DNA of 64,000 nt from Cordylochernes scorpioides (lineage: Eukaryota > Arthropoda > Arachnida > Pseudoscorpiones > Chernetidae): assembly GCA_030710605.1 (NCBI GenBank), contig CP092874.1:42466965-42530964 (forward strand). Reading direction: 5' to 3'. The position numbers were made by a program, and so were the translations under genes. Position 1 is the stretch's first letter; every line of letters starts with the position of its first letter. Positions 1 through 10,019 of this stretch are shown here, in pieces. The notes below the pieces were generated by a model. The model did not search any database, was not told the origin of the DNA, and was given only the letters and a program-made list of their open reading frames with translations.

Positions 1-203
1 TTTTATAATGAATATCATAACTTTTAAATTAAACATAAGTTTTATTTTTATAATTTTCTGATATAGCCAAATAAACATCTTGTTATAGCCCTTTTTCCCT
101 CACAGTTTTAATTAATTAAAAGAAATTTTAATTACTTACCTGTGTTAGAGAGGCTTTACCCGCTTAAAACCGGATAAACCCTTTCACTCACGGGGCCCAT
201 CTA

Positions 204-1022
204 TGATAATTTAAACCAATAACCCTATATTATGTAATTTATAACAAGATTGTCATGTTGTATATAGAACTAATTATAAACTATAACTAATTATATGCAT
301 AATTGACATGTCTCCTTGCATCACCAAATGTAATGTACTGAGGATGAATAAATAAAAATATATAATAGATTAAAAACTAAGTTAAAAGCAAGATTGAGCG
401 AATCACAAAGTAACTTCTAAAGATAGATGGAAGCCAACAGACTGGTGCCGTGTCGATTAACGGACACGTGCAGAAAGGCAATACTTCCTGGTTCCCTTCC
501 TGGTCCAAAAGAGTTGTATAAATAGGACCCCACGTAGCAACAGCCAGTTCAGTTCTAGTCAGTTCCGGTCAGCGTCACCCCTTATCGCCGGTTGTCACCA
601 ACTCATCGACCATGTAAAACAGTAAGAAACCTTCTCGATCTCCATCTTTGCTTTTGGCTCGACTTTTTATCTATTCAAGGAACTTTCTACAACTGTGTCG
701 CTTCGTTTTGTGTGTGTGGACATTCCCAAGCTTTTTCCCACTCTGCCTCGACCACGACTGCCTGTACTTTGTGAGAACTGTTAAAGGTCCTACAAGGTGC
801 AGAGAGGTACTGGAAAACTCTCCACCCCTGACTGTCCCTCGCGTTTACTACAGGTTTGACCCTCGGTTGCCACAACTTATAGCGAGAGTCGACGAGGTTC
901 TACAACAGGCTTACCAAATCTCAACACATTATTACAGAGAGTCGACCAGAACTCCAACGCATTATTACAGAGAGTCGACAGGATCCCTAATCACAGATAA
1001 GTCGACTCAACACAATATTACA
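204..1022 (+). repeat. LTR-like repeat (probable solo LTR), copy 1
   Basis: An 819-bp unit that starts with TG and ends with CA. Its homologue lies inverted at about 28266-29075; shared blocks include an AT-rich 5' part ending in AATAAATAAAA, a TATA box region, CTCATCGACCATGTA, and a 3' part with short tandem repeats built on GAGAGTCGAC (about 885-1010). The two copies differ by many substitutions and by repeat number, so they are old. No coding sequence and no partner LTR is visible, and I see no clean target duplication, so solo LTR is the best reading. Small open frames inside (592-774, 648-1037) look fortuitous. The LTR superfamily is unknown. Confidence 0.55.
517..524 (+). promoter_or_regulatory. 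TATA box of the LTR-like repeat
   Basis: TATAAATA followed about 25 bases later by a run rich in CAGTTC/TCAGTT, as expected for a Pol II core promoter. The inverted homologue near 28740 keeps an equivalent ATATATAAG. Confidence 0.5.
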
Positions 1023-2401
1023 TATATATATATATAATTTATTTCATCGGTTAATTTAAATATCATTTAATTTTTTTAAATATATCTTTCAACGGATCAT
1101 TATCATAACTGTATAAAAAAACTATGTATATATCCTATATTACGATGAAAAGACGTATTTTAGGGATAATAGAATAATGTTTATTCAGAAAATACCAAAT
1201 AAACTAACAATTTCCTTCATACTGAAAGTACATCAATAATAAATAGTAGAAGTGCCATAGAATAGCAATACAGAAGTAACACATAAACCACAGGCAAATA
1301 TTGTGTGTGATGGCAAAAATTGTGTTATATTAGTGTTTAGTTATTTGATATATTCATTTTTTGCAATTCATTTAGTTGTTTCAAAATCAATATAGTTTAA
1401 ATAGATGGCAGATTTTCCACCCAACCTCCAAGGTACCCGCCCCAGCGCTTTAACCCGTGAAATTGCCTGAGTTGAGTGAGTGACTGCGATGGATCTTGAC
1501 TGCGATGCCCATCTCCTCAGTAAGAATAAGTAAAAATAGGTTTTAAAAAAAACTAATCCAAAATACTGGCATGTAAATATTTTTCTGTAAAAAATAAAAT
1601 AAAAGAGCACATGGAAATTAGGCACACATATGTGTTTGCTAATGATTCCGACTGCATTTTAAACGATTTTTTTAAGAGATAAAAAAACAAAGGCCAAAAC
1701 AAAAAAAAAATACGAAAGCCATTATTTACATACAGTAACGCTAATTTTGTAAAGTGCTTTTATTTAAATTGAATTGTGTGCACTTATCGTAACTTAGTAA
1801 TATAAAATGCTCTCTCAATACTCAAAACTTTTGTAAAAAAAGTAACACTCATATAAAAATATATTTTAAAAAAAGTACGCAAACAACTTGAAAATAAAAA
1901 GCAAAACGCTCATTGGTCGCATACTTGGCCTGGGGTTGTTACTTCGCTTCGTATTTACTCCGCGTATAAAAATGTTCTTCAAATGAAAAAAAAAAGAAAA
2001 TAGCCAAAAATACTAATCAGAATGTAGCCGAAAGTTTTCCTCAGGTTTATAAAAAGTGACATGCAAAATTGGTACCAATTGGTTCAGTAGTTTTTGAGTT
2101 TATAGCGAAACAGACAACAGACCTTGACTTTTATATATAAGAAGATATCTATAAATTCTATAAAGGACGCCTCTTTATTGATGATATTCGCTCATGGATT
2201 ACGCTTTTTATTTCGCAAAATATACTAATATATGCAAATTAAAGCTCTAGGAGGATGATATTCATGTACCAAAAGAGGAATCTCTCCCTTTAATTGCGCA
2301 TCAGAAGGATGTCTTTGTTCAACACCCTAGTAAATAAATTTACAAGTGATATAAAGAATGGACCACAGCACTAGTTTTGAAAAATTTAGACAAAAATAAA
2401 T
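1023..2401. other. AT-rich stretch without a gene
   Basis: No credible coding sequence; the 85-aa frame at 1368-1625 has no recognisable domain. Poly-A and poly-T runs and a degraded retroelement tail near 2040-2140 are the only structure seen. Confidence 0.5.
2040..2140 (+). repeat. Non-LTR retrotransposon or SINE 3'-tail-like sequence
   Basis: Contains ATTGGTTCAGTAGTTTTTGA and TATAGCGAAACAGACAACAG, a phrase typical of RTE/CR1-like LINE or SINE tails in arthropods. A weaker version is at about 49890-49930. No LINE coding sequence adjoins it, so it is a fragment. Confidence 0.4.
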
Positions 2402-2444
2402 CCTGTATACCATAGTTTCGGGCTTTGGCCCTCATCAGTACAGG
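2402..2444 (-). ncRNA. Type I hammerhead ribozyme
   Basis: Read on the minus strand, all core parts are in order: stem I CCTGTA (2444-2439), catalytic CTGATGAG (2438-2431), stem II GGC/GCC with a CAAA loop, GAAA (2419-2416), a two-base-pair stem III (A-U, C-G) with loop TATG, the cleavage triplet GTA (2410-2408), and stem I 3' strand TACAGG (2407-2402). Stem I is a perfect six-base-pair match. The family is known to self-cleave RNA; minimal stem III versions occur in Penelope-like elements and small circular-RNA repeats. Cleavage would fall between 2408 and 2407. Whether the site is transcribed is unknown. Confidence 0.82.
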
Positions 2445-2540
2445 GGCAGCTTCGATTTCATAACATCCTACGAGAGGAATTATGAAATCGTTCAACTTTA
2501 TCAAAAAGGTGTTTAAGCTGATAGGTATATATGTAAATTC

Positions 2541-2875
2541 GAAACTATTATAGACGGCTATGATTCTTTTTAAAAATAAACTAATTCTACTGCCCTTACT
2601 CCAATGGAAATATTAATGGGAGGGCCTGGCTCATCAGTGGTGAACTCTCCCAGCGGTTTCTCCAGTTTAATCTACTCCAGCGGGAATGCTTGCCGGATAC
2701 AGTGGAGTTTGGCTAGGAAGTCCGTCTCAATGGGACACTTGAGTAGTGCAGTCCTGGATATTCTACAGGAGACTACTAATATGGTTATCCCTCCCATTAA
2801 TATTTCCATTGCAGTGAGTGCAGTAGAAATTGTTTATTTTTAAAAAGAATCATACGCGTCTATAATAGTTTCGAA
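2541..2875. repeat. Family A fold-back repeat, diverged copy
   Basis: Two arms (about 2541-2626 and 2792-2875) are inverted copies of each other and share ACTATTATAGACG, TTCTACTGCCCTTACT and the GGAAATATTAATGGGAGGG block. The centre carries GGCCTGGCTCATCAGTGGTG, the family hallmark, followed by a copy-specific loop. An AGATGGCGCGCTA block follows at 2886. The 79-aa frame at 2604-2843 lies wholly inside this palindrome and is not treated as a gene. Confidence 0.65.
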
Positions 2876-3059
2876 TTTTCATAACAGATGGCGCGCTAAT
2901 GCATCTTAACGTATATATGTACCAAAAGAAGAGAGAGAGTGGCTCCTCCCCAATTTCCTCCCTCAACTCCATGTTATAAATACATATACTACCCTCAGAA
3001 CAGTACTTGGCGTCCCACAGAATCTACAGATTCAGTCATTACCTTCATTAGTGCATTGT

Positions 3060-3130
3060 AAAACTGCCATTGATGAGCCAGGCCCTCCTGAAATTATTAT
3101 TTTGCAGCAATGGCAGTAGGAGGCAGGTTA
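3060..3130 (+). repeat. Family A fragment
   Basis: Carries TGATGAGCCAGGCCCTCC and a degraded GGCAGTAGGAGGCAG block. It is too short to place its ends. Confidence 0.45.
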
Positions 3131-3420
3131 TTAAAATAACATCATTCTGATTAGGTTCATTTCTTGTATTTAAACAACAGCTTGTGCTTTTTCTTATGTT
3201 TTATTTATAACACCTGACATAGTATGATGGAATCTTGGTTATGGCATTCAATCAAACTATAAACATAAGCTTTATGATAGTATAATCAAATGTAAATATT
3301 TGCATCGAGCAATATATATGCCATTCTCAGTTTTTAATAATAAAACTAATAATTTATTATTAATATTAATAATTAATATTAATATAAAAACATAAAGTCT
3401 CAAGGGAAAAGTTTCTTAAG

Positions 3421-3990
3421 AGAAATTTAAAGACTTGTCAATATCCTTTATCATTTATTCTAAGACATTTCTATAGCCCCTCTGAAATTCGGAATTCCCC
3501 AATCTATAAATCTATTAGCAGTAGTCCCTATTCACCAGTATCTGTTTATATAGCCCGTCATCTGAAGAAATTTGGAATCAAAACCTTTTTCAGAAACTCA
3601 CCTAATTTATATTCGTTACTAAGAAACCCCATAACAAAGAACAATACCATTGATTATCCTTCCAATATTAAGAATGCCATATACTCCATAGAATGCAAAG
3701 AATGCAAAACCAAATATGTCGGCGAAACTGGCAGACATTTAAATATAAGAGTATCAGAACATAAACGAAATATCGATAATCAAGAGAGCAGATCTTTAGT
3801 ATACCAACATATAAGAGAAACAGGCCATTCCTTCTCCCTATCAGAACCAAAGACCCATTACTCCAACATCCCCAATAGACTACAGAGACTTATAATAGAA
3901 TCCATCATATCCAGAAAGAACAATAGCATTAACAGAAGAATAGATATTCCGGAAATTTATAACATTATATTCCCTGAGCCCAGCCCATAA
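3421..3990 (+). pseudogene. PLE GIY-YIG endonuclease, C-terminal part
   Basis: An uninterrupted frame without a usable start codon, about 190 codons, ending in TAA. It encodes a CxxC zinc-like motif (ECKECKTKYVGETGR) leading straight into the GIY-YIG nuclease core: YVGETGR, then RVSEHKRNI, the SLVYQH segment, and the family's C-terminal INRRIDIPEIY. In Penelope-like elements this domain lies behind the reverse transcriptase and nicks target DNA for primed reverse transcription. The reverse transcriptase is missing, so this is a truncated relic, although the nuclease itself has no stop or frameshift. Confidence 0.8.
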
Positions 3991-4118
3991 CCCTCAAGTG
4001 AAGCACGCGCAACAGAAGCCCGCGTTGAACAAGCCTTAAAACAAATGTAAACAGTGAATGAACTTTATTTAATTTTAAATCATATTTTATTGGCGTATTA
4101 TTCATATAAAGCATTTTC

Positions 4119-4150
4119 TCCCGTAGAAGGGCGTACATGCCCGAAAGCTC
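4119..4150 (+). ncRNA. PLE 3' hairpin, hammerhead-like
   Basis: CCGTAGAAGGGC, a short loop, GCCCGAAAGCTC. Stem II (GGGC/GCCC) and the GAAA box match a hammerhead core, but the expected CUGANGA is CCGUAGA here. It lies about 130 bp after the nuclease stop, as in other PLE copies of the window. Confidence 0.5.
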
Positions 4151-4260
4151 GAGATATTTTTTAAATAAAAAATATTTTTAAAGAAACTTTTCCCTGGAGG
4201 CTTTATGTTTTTATTTTAATATTAATTCAAGGGATTATAATATTATTAATTAATAATTTT

Positions 4261-5027
4261 TTGAACTATATTCATTGAGCAAACCATTAGTCGGGTGAAT
4301 TCGGGCAAATCCTGGTCATTCGGCTATTAAATTCTAAAGAAATAATAGACAAAGACATTGTGCCCTACGGTGAAATATTTCATTCATGTACACCTATCAT
4401 TCGAATTTATAAATGATTGGTAATATTCTTCAATTCCACAAGGCCTATTTAATATACAATTATAAAACATTTTATTTGGTCTCATAAACACACGATTAGA
4501 TACACAAGGTAATAAGAAAAAATACAAATAAATTATATATATATTAATTATTTATTTATTTTGTCTTATTACTTTGCGTTTCTAATTTATAATCAAAATT
4601 GAACCTAACCATTTGCTTAATTTCTTTAAATCATCGAATTTATTTCTTGGCAGTCTCTATAAAATGAATATTTTAAATTAAGGGTCCAATTATAATATTT
4701 GCAAGCTGCTACAAGTTCATTGAAGGCATAAATTTGACATTGGTCTGAATGGATTTTCATAGTAGAATAAATTAATTATATTTTTCTTTTAAGGAAGTTC
4801 CGTAATATCGAGAGTTTTGTCTTTATATCAATTCAAAACCTGGAATAGCAAAGCTTTCTAATTTTTAAGATTGGAAAGATGGTATTTAGTGAGAGCATCA
4901 ATATTGGATTCTTTAACACATCATGCTATTTTTCATATTGATATTGAGATATTCCTATAGGTAAGAGACTACATTTCTTCATCAACCCTATCTTCAATTT
5001 GTAAATAAATCTTCAAAATTAAAAAAA
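4261..5027. other. AT-rich stretch, nothing recognised
   Basis: No open frame of note, no repeat that recurs elsewhere in the window, and no RNA motif. Confidence 0.4.
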
Positions 5028-5172
5028 AAACTGCCTCCGAGGTTAGTTTCTTGATTTATTTATATCTCTCAAGCTTTCAGGAATTATGGCCCTGTAGAAG
5101 GGTTTATTTTACCTGAAAGCTTAAGAGAATGTATAAATAAAGCAAGAAACATATCCTCGGAGACGTTTTTAT
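5028..5172. repeat. Solo PLE-end palindrome
   Basis: Arms of about 60 bp (5028-5086 and 5112-5172) are inverted copies, each with CTCCGAGG, GTTTCTTG, ATTTATTTATA and AAGCTTTCAGG. The right arm and centre form the PLE-type hairpin CCCTGTAGAAGGG...CCTGAAAGCTT (5088-5122). There is no coding sequence: this is only the PLE terminus, folded back on itself. Confidence 0.6.
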
Positions 5173-5382
5173 TATTATTTACATATCAGAGTGTAGGATT
5201 TTTTTTAAATTCAGGGCCTATTCCCTATTTATCAACTTATCAAAAATTACAGCCGATAAAAGCAAAAACACACCTAGTTTATTTAGAAAGGTTTTCGAAC
5301 AAGAAGCACGCGCTGTCTGCGCATGCGCCTGCCGGCGAGCTCACCCTTCTCCGGCCAATAATGCAAATATATACATATGAGT

Positions 5383-5754
5383 CTATGCGCACTGTGACAT
5401 TCCGGTCCCCGATTTATGGAGCAGATCTCCATGAATCTCTTTGTTTTGATCTGGTAGGTTCATTTTTAGTCCAAGTGGGCAAACCTTGGAGACTGGGCGC
5501 TCGTAGATGACTTCCTTACCGCCCTTCTTCGTGGTAACCTTCCCCACTCGAACTTTTTCATCGTTTCCAAGACGCACATCCGATATGAAGTCACGCTTCC
5601 ACATGTTCCTCGGATGTTTCTTGCCCACAAGAAAGACTAGGTCACCAATACGGATAGGCTCTGTCCGTTCACGCCACTTGTCGCGAGTTCCGGAATGTGG
5701 TCCCTGTTCCACTTGATCCAGAACCGTTCCGCCAAAATCTGAGCCCTCTTCCAT
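5383..5754 (-). pseudogene. BEL/Pao 1 integrase C-terminal domain
   Basis: Encodes PIRIGDLVFLVGKKHPRNMW, then VRVGKVTTKKGG and YERPVSKVCPL, the conserved C-terminal DUF5641-like block of BEL/Pao integrases (usual form ...GDLVLI...LPR..W..G.V). The frame ends just before the LTR remnant, as expected for the 3' end of pol. It is open but cut off from the rest of pol by a frameshift near 5755-5823. Confidence 0.75.
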
Positions 5755-5822
5755 TGATTTCTCAGGTTATTATCGGTGGCGTTGATCTTGGACGGAATCG
5801 CTGGCCCAGCGTCATTACTTCC

Positions 5823-6164
5823 TCACAGGAAATGGCTCGGTGCCAACGCTTCTTCTTCAGTGGGATCGCTGGACTCGTACGTTATTGGGCGGCTGTTAAC
5901 TATGTTCTCAACTGACTTCAGGGCCGTTTGAAATGTCGTGTCCCTGGGGTGATTCTCGTTCAGGATTGAGTAAAGGCACTTTTTTACTAACTCTATAAGC
6001 CGCTCCCAGGCTCCTCCAAAATGTTGCGCTGCGGGTGGAATAAACTTCCATTCAATTGGCCCAAACCTTCCCCTCGCAACGATTTCAGCTTCTGTTCCCT
6101 GGTGGGCGCATCGCTCGTGTTCCACCTGAATCAATACCTCCGAGAGGTGTTGTCTTGAGGTCAA
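5823..6164 (-). pseudogene. BEL/Pao 1 integrase, internal deletion
   Basis: Starts with LIQVEHERCAHQGTEAE, the N-terminal zinc-binding part (HEH...H), then jumps directly to WKFIPPAAQHFGGAWERLI, the strand after the catalytic core, and continues to NIVNSRPITY. The stretch that should hold the first two catalytic aspartates is absent, so the protein could not integrate DNA. Confidence 0.75.
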
Positions 6165-6797
6165 AATTTCTGAAGTCTTCTGGCTTTTCAGAAACTTCTT
6201 GGCTTACTACACTTGGCCTTTTAAACAAATTACACCGTCTATAAGAATTGGGGAAAGTCGAGCGAGTTTCACCTGCTTAAGGCCTTTCCTCTGGCCAGTC
6301 CTGAGAGCTATTTTGCATACACTTCTCTCTGGACCCACTTCACTAAAATATTCAACGCTGCATTATAATATCCTGGATTTACTATAAAACTATCTTTCAT
6401 GATTCCCTTACGGTCATCTGGAGCATATTTCCAAGGCGTACTGATTTCGTCTCAACGTTTCGAAATCGTTTGACTCCAGTAGCTCGCTGCTCTATTAACT
6501 GCTGCTATGCAACGGACAAGTCTAGAAAGTGTGCTGAAGTTCTCAAGGGGAAACAAACGACGACATTTCCATCTTCTTCAACTTTGGTTCCAATACGGTC
6601 ATTACCAAAATTCCACTGTCAATCGCATTAAACTCCTGAGGCCAATCCTTCTCCGGTTTCATGAGGAATTCTGGCCCTGTAAACCACATGTCGCACAGCT
6701 CAAAAGAGATCTATATTTCAAATCTGGTGGCGATGTCTGCAGGGTTCACGTCAGTTGGGACCCATTTACACTCGCAGTGTCCAGTGGCTTCCTGAAT
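6165..6797 (-). pseudogene. BEL/Pao 1 RNase H end to integrase start, decayed
   Basis: Short in-frame pieces can be read: WVPTDVNPADIATRFE and FTGPEFLMKPEKDWPQEFNA from the end of RNase H, then LSPILIDGVICLKG from the integrase N-terminus. Several stops and frameshifts separate them. The plus-strand frames here (6507-6866 and others) are shadows. Confidence 0.6.
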
Positions 6798-7575
6798 CTA
6801 ACCGACTCTATTGGCATCGAACTCTTTGCGCCTTACATCATCGGTACGGAAATCAACAGGCATTGACTCCAGAACTTCCCTCGAGTTGCTGTTGAACTTA
6901 CACAAGTGGAACCCACCAGCCTCGCTGATATTTAATAGATCATTTCTGAGTTCCTTGAAGGCTTCTATTGAGCCGGCCCCTGTGAGACAATCGTCTACGT
7001 GAAAGTCCTGCTGTATAACTTGGGAAACTTTTGGTTTCACTAGCTCGTGCTCCAGGGCATTCTTGGTTTTCGCGTAGATTGCCGAGCAGGACGATGATGT
7101 CGCTCCAAAGATGGGGACCTGCATCTCGTACTGTTCTGGTTCCCACCATGATTCTCCGTCCCGCCATAGGAAACGCTGGCTGCAGCGGTCCCCCGGAATA
7201 ACACCAACTCGATGAAACATGTCGTAGATTTATCCTGTCAAGGCGTACCTGTGAGCCCTGAAATTCCAGAGAACCGACGTCAAAGGGCGAACAAGATCGG
7301 GTCCTTTTGTGAGAGCCTTATTCAAAATATTCCATTTGACTTTGCCGCAGCGTCGAACACGAGCCTCCGCTTTCTAGGCTTGTTGGGGTTAGTGACTTCA
7401 AACTGAGGCACATACCAGGTCCGCGGATTCCCTGCAGCGATATCATCTTTTGATAGTTTTCAGATGTAACCTTTTTCGGAATATTCCTTGAACTTGGCCG
7501 AATAACTCTCTTTCATTTCTGGATCTTTCAGCTTTTTTCCTACCGAACGAAGTCGAACCAAAGCCATGTTGTAGC
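6798..7575 (-). pseudogene. BEL/Pao 1 reverse transcriptase, 3' half
   Basis: From the Copia junction leftwards: [45 protein letters not shown], then YEMQVPIFGATSSSCSAIYA, a QQDFHVDDCLTGA palm motif and GGFHLCKFNSNSREVLES. The active-site box is HVDD where BEL/Pao usually has YVDD. After FRTDDVRRKEFDA the sequence joins RNase H-end sequence (NRVG...), so roughly 250 residues are deleted. The upstream part of the same gene continues at 18458. Confidence 0.75.
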
Positions 7576-7778
7576 TGTTAGAATATTACTCAGAGTAACA
7601 ATGGTTAAAGATGAGCTCGTGTTTGAAAAGGAACTCGCATATAATAATTTTTTTTTTTTTGTTGTTTTCATGTAAAAACATTACCAAGATTTGTTTTGTA
7701 TAATTTCTATTAATAATAAATAATATGCAAAGTTAAATTGGTTACGGATTCATCCTTCTTACATACACTTTAATAACA
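7576..7778 (+). repeat. Copia 1 5' LTR
   Basis: Begins TGTTAGAATATT and ends AATAACA. It matches 14389-14496 joined to 18378-18452. It contains a run of T near 7650 and ATTAATAATAAATAATATGC. Confidence 0.8.
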
Positions 7779-7796
7779 TAACAATGATTATGAGAC

Positions 7797-9121
7797 GATG
7801 CACTAGCGCGCCATCTGTTATCAAATTATAAAACCATTTTAGAGGCGTAATATTCTTTTTAAAATAAAACAATTTCTACTGTCCTTACTGCGATGGAAAA
7901 ATTAAAGGGAGGGCCTGGCTAATCAGTGGTGAACCCTCCCAGCGGTTTCGCCAGGTTAATCTACCATACCGCTGTTATATTGCATTTTTGGAACTTCCTT
8001 TTATAGTTGACTGTTGTAAGACTCTTGGAATGGGTATTTTAGAAGAACTATGGACATAAGCTTTTAGGACAGCAGAATTAAATATAATTATAAATACATA
8101 ATATGCTTCGAGCAATCGCTCTTCCGCAAATATCAAATTGTGTCTTTTATTTGAACAATTATGTTATACGATGCACTAGCGCGCCATCTGTTATCAAATT
8201 ATAAAACTATTTTAGAGGCTAATATTCTTTTTAAAATATCGCAGTAAGGACAGTAGAAATTGTTTTATTTTAAAAAGAATATTACGCCTCTAAAATAGTT
8301 TTATAATTTGATAACAGATGGCGCGCTAGTGCATCGTATATAACATAATTGTTCAAATAAAAGACACAATTTGATATTTGTGGAAGAGCGATTGCTCGAA
8401 GCATATTATATATTTATAATTATATTTAATTCTGCTGTCCTAAAAGCTTATGTCCATAGTTATTCTAAAATACCCATTCCAAGAGTCTTACAACAGTCAA
8501 CTATAAAAGGAAGTTCCAAAAATGCAATATGCCTTAAAAAGCTTACCTGAAAGCTTGTAGAAGGCGGAATAATAGTCCCCAAAAATGCAATATAACAGCG
8601 GTATGGTAGATTAAACTGGCGAAACCGCTGGGAGGGTTCACCACTGATGAGCCAGGCCCTCCCTTTAATTTTTCCATCGCAGTAAGGACAGTAGAAATTG
8701 TTTTATTTTAAAAGGAATATTACGCCTCTAAAATAGTTTTATAATTTGATAACAGATGGCGCGCTAGTGCATCGTATATAACATAATTGTTCAAATAAAA
8801 GACACAATTTGATATTTGCGGAAGAGCGATTGCTCGAAGCATATTATATATTTATAATAATATTTAATTCTGCTGTCCTAAAAGCTTATATCCATAGTTC
8901 TTCTAAAATACCCATTCCAAGAGTCTTACAACAGTCAACTATAAAAGGAAGTTCCAAAAAAATGCAATATAACAGCGGTATGGTAGATTAAACTGGCGAA
9001 ACCGCTGGGAGGGTTCACCACTGATGAGCCAGGCCCTCCCTTTAATTTTTCCATCGCAGTAAGGACAGTAGAAATTGTTTTATTTTAAAAAGAATATTAC
9101 GCCTCTAAAATAGTTTTATAA
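7797..9121 (+). repeat. Family A compound insertion (one inverted and two tandem units)
   Basis: Flanked by the 14-bp duplication AATGATTATGAGAC at 7783-7796 and 9122-9135, so it inserted as one block into the Copia leader. It holds an inverted unit (about 7797-8240) and two head-to-tail units (about 8242-8685 and 8686-9055). The second is about 371 bp; the first carries about 70 extra bp near 8533-8600. Each unit has GCAGTAAGGACAGTAG, AGATGGCGCGCTAGTGCATC, GCGGAAGAGCGATTGCTCG, then CTGGCGAAACCGCTGGGAGG, TTCACCACTGATGAGCCAGG and CCCTCCC. No protein is coded. Confidence 0.8.
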
Positions 9122-9124
9122 AAT

Positions 9125-9138
9125 GATTATGAGACTGA
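9125..9138 (+). promoter_or_regulatory. Copia 1 primer-binding site (half tRNA-Met type)
   Basis: GATTATGAGACTGA is complementary to the anticodon arm of elongator tRNA-Met (CAGTCTCATAATC), the internal-priming arrangement known for Copia. The family A insertion duplicated most of it. Confidence 0.65.
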
Positions 9139-9204
9139 AGGATAAAAAAAAAAATTAAAACATCGTCAGGTGAGAATTTTGATTATACTTTTTAAAAATA
9201 AGCC

Positions 9205-10010
9205 ATGGACAGGATAACGTTTTCAAAGTTAAACACCTCAAATTATGATAGTTGGAAGTTTAGAATGAAAATGCGTTTAATTAAAGAAGGCTTTTGGGAT
9301 ATTATGAATACGCTTAAGCCTGAAATCCGGGTCCAACATTGAGTGGAATAACAAAAACGATCAAGCTATGGCTAATATATGTCTTTTAATTGAAAATAAC
9401 CAACTGGTTTACATAAGGAAATTAAAGACAGCTAGTGAAATTTGGAATGCTTTAAAGAATTTATATGAACGATCAAATTTGTCCAATAAATTATTTCTAT
9501 AGAGAAAATTATACAGAATGAAACTTGAATCAAACTCTACCATGCAAGACTTTATTAAAGATACAATGGAAATTGTTGAAAAACTTACAGATCTTGGTGA
9601 ATATATTAAAGATAATCATATAGTTGCTATATTGCTGTGTGGATTACCAGAAGAATATGAATCGTTGATTACAGCTCTTGAGGCTAGGCCAGAAATAGAA
9701 ATAACTTTAAACTATGTAAAAGGAAAATTAATAGATGAGTATGAAACGCAGAAAAGAAAGAAGTACGTTCAATCAAGGTTATCATGAGCAAGCAATGAAA
9801 AATGTAAATAAGAAACGCCAAACTATAATATGCCATTATTGCTCAAAACCGGATCATATCAAAAAGGAATGTTTTAAATTTAAAGCTGATCGACGTGAAA
9901 ATAAAAATAAAAATAGAAGAAAAATAATTATTCATATTTTTACGCAAATAAACTGCCACGTGAACAAGATCCTCATGATAAATCACCCTTTTGATTTAAT
10001 GCTTTATTAG
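9205..10010 (+). pseudogene. Copia 1 gag
   Basis: Starts MDRITFSKLNTSNYDSW, the usual Copia gag opening (LNxxNYxxWK), continues through KLYRMKLESNSTMQDFI and PEEYESLITALEARPE (UBN2-type capsid), and ends with a zinc knuckle CHYCSKPDHIKKEC (CX2CX4HX4C, about 9829). Stops and frameshifts near 9340, 9500 and 9790 split it. It would form the capsid and package RNA. Confidence 0.75.
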
Positions 10011-10019
10011 ATTATACAA

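Larger units (their letters stand above)
3345..4260 (+). mobile_element. Penelope-like element, 3' part with inverted flanks
   Basis: A GIY-YIG coding region (3421-3990) is followed by a 3' tail with a hammerhead-like hairpin (4119-4150). About 70 bp at each end are inverted copies: CATAAAGTCTCAAGGGAAAA on the left near 3390 and its complement near 4180-4215, each next to AT-rich ATTAATATT runs. No reverse transcriptase is present, so the copy is 5' truncated. Other PLE remnants in the window (5028-5172, 43965-45190, 50979-51477) share this fold-back layout. Confidence 0.75.

Noticed and set aside
592-1037. Overlapping 60-aa and 129-aa frames
   Set aside because: They sit in an LTR-like repeat and the 3' half translates its short tandem repeats (THYYREST), so they are not genes.
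2604-2843. 79-aa open frame
   Set aside because: Lies entirely in a family A palindrome and shows no protein motif.
8600-8660. Canonical hammerhead in family A
   Set aside because: The core strands are permuted and the 18-19-base gap cannot hold stems I and III; reported as hammerhead-like only.
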